This document shows, piece after piece, positions 6,918-7,083 of a stretch of 7,083 nt of DNA. The position numbers and the translations under genes are program-made. Below the pieces are notes generated by a model. The model was not told where the DNA came from. It worked only from the letters and a program-made list of their open reading frames with translations, and searched no databases. Origin of the DNA: CAWBNS01 sp964445105 (lineage in GTDB: Bacteria; Chlamydiota; Chlamydiia; Chlamydiales; JAJFMA01); the NCBI GenBank assembly GCA_964445105.1, contig CAYUJS010000066.1, positions 1 through 7,083 of the forward strand, given 5' to 3'. Positions within the stretch are counted from its first letter, which is position 1. Each line of letters begins with the position of its first letter.

Positions 6918-7083
6918 AAAGCAAACGCGCTCACGAGTTTTGCCAGTCGGTCCTGGAGTTTGGACTAATTCTAACCATACTGCACTCTGGGCAACCTTGG
7001 TTCAGCTCTGTTTTTTTTGCTTGTATAGCCGTTGGATCTGGGGCAATTGGTTTGGAATCGCCTTTTTTGGCCGCCTTCCGGAT
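6918..7083. other. Right flank, no supportable gene
   Basis: Five of the six reading frames are open over most of this stretch, so an open frame is not evidence of coding here. A run of eight T at 7011-7018 on the + strand could end the large transcript. The sequence before it offers only a weak stem (AACC-TT-GGTT at 6992-7001, then nine bases to the T run), so I do not call a terminator. A gene entering from the right on the minus strand, ending at 6931 or 7002, is possible but unproven. Confidence 0.4.

Noticed and set aside
6921..6943. Hairpin GCAAAC...GTTTTGC just after the stop codon
   Set aside because: The arms pair over only five bases before a bulge and no T run follows, so it is not convincing as a terminator.
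6992..7018. Rho-independent terminator before the T8 run
   Set aside because: The only stem is a four-base pair (AACC/GGTT) with a two-base loop, placed nine bases before the T run. That is too weak and badly spaced.
6877..7083. + strand frame from an ATG overlapping the end of the large gene, with a hydrophobic stretch near the right edge
   Set aside because: No ribosome-binding site precedes the ATG. The hydrophobic character comes from T-rich sequence, and the next + frame gives an equally membrane-like reading, so neither is credible without more sequence.

Overview
The window is almost entirely one very large gene on the + strand (204-6917, 2237 codons plus stop), with about 200 bases of left flank and 166 bases of right flank. 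No RNA gene, insertion sequence, CRISPR array or second complete gene can be supported. The base composition is near balanced by eye (not computed).

The protein is modular. In order it has: a Ser/Pro-rich, apparently disordered N-terminus (residues 1-60); a divergent PARP-like ADP-ribosyltransferase fold (about 62-315); about 12-13 ankyrin repeats (327-759); a helical linker (about 760-900); a DUF294/GlnD-like nucleotidyltransferase of the DNA polymerase beta superfamily with its helical C-terminal part (about 915-1200); a short TPR-like transition; and a kinesin-light-chain-type TPR solenoid of 21 full units plus a half unit (1308-2237), mostly on an exact 43-residue period. There is no signal peptide and no membrane segment.

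Organism (inference): a bacterium with a host-associated lifestyle. Very large proteins built from ankyrin repeats, DUF294-type nucleotidyltransferase and KLC-type TPRs are, from general knowledge, typical of Chlamydiae that live in protists (Parachlamydiales and relatives). Other intracellular bacteria such as Legionellales cannot be excluded. A Shine-Dalgarno-led start and a 6.7-kb uninterrupted frame fit a bacterium.

Working model (inference): two eukaryote-style protein-binding solenoids (ANK and TPR) flank or hold two domains from nucleotide-using enzyme families (ADP-ribosyl transfer and nucleotidyl transfer). This is what one would expect of a secreted host-directed effector or a large scaffold enzyme. 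The most interesting point is the cryptic PARP-like domain: the Tyr and Glu of the PARP H-Y-E triad are visible, but the usual His position appears to be Trp/Arg. This gives a tankyrase-like pairing of PARP and ankyrin repeats in reversed order, with a second transferase module added.
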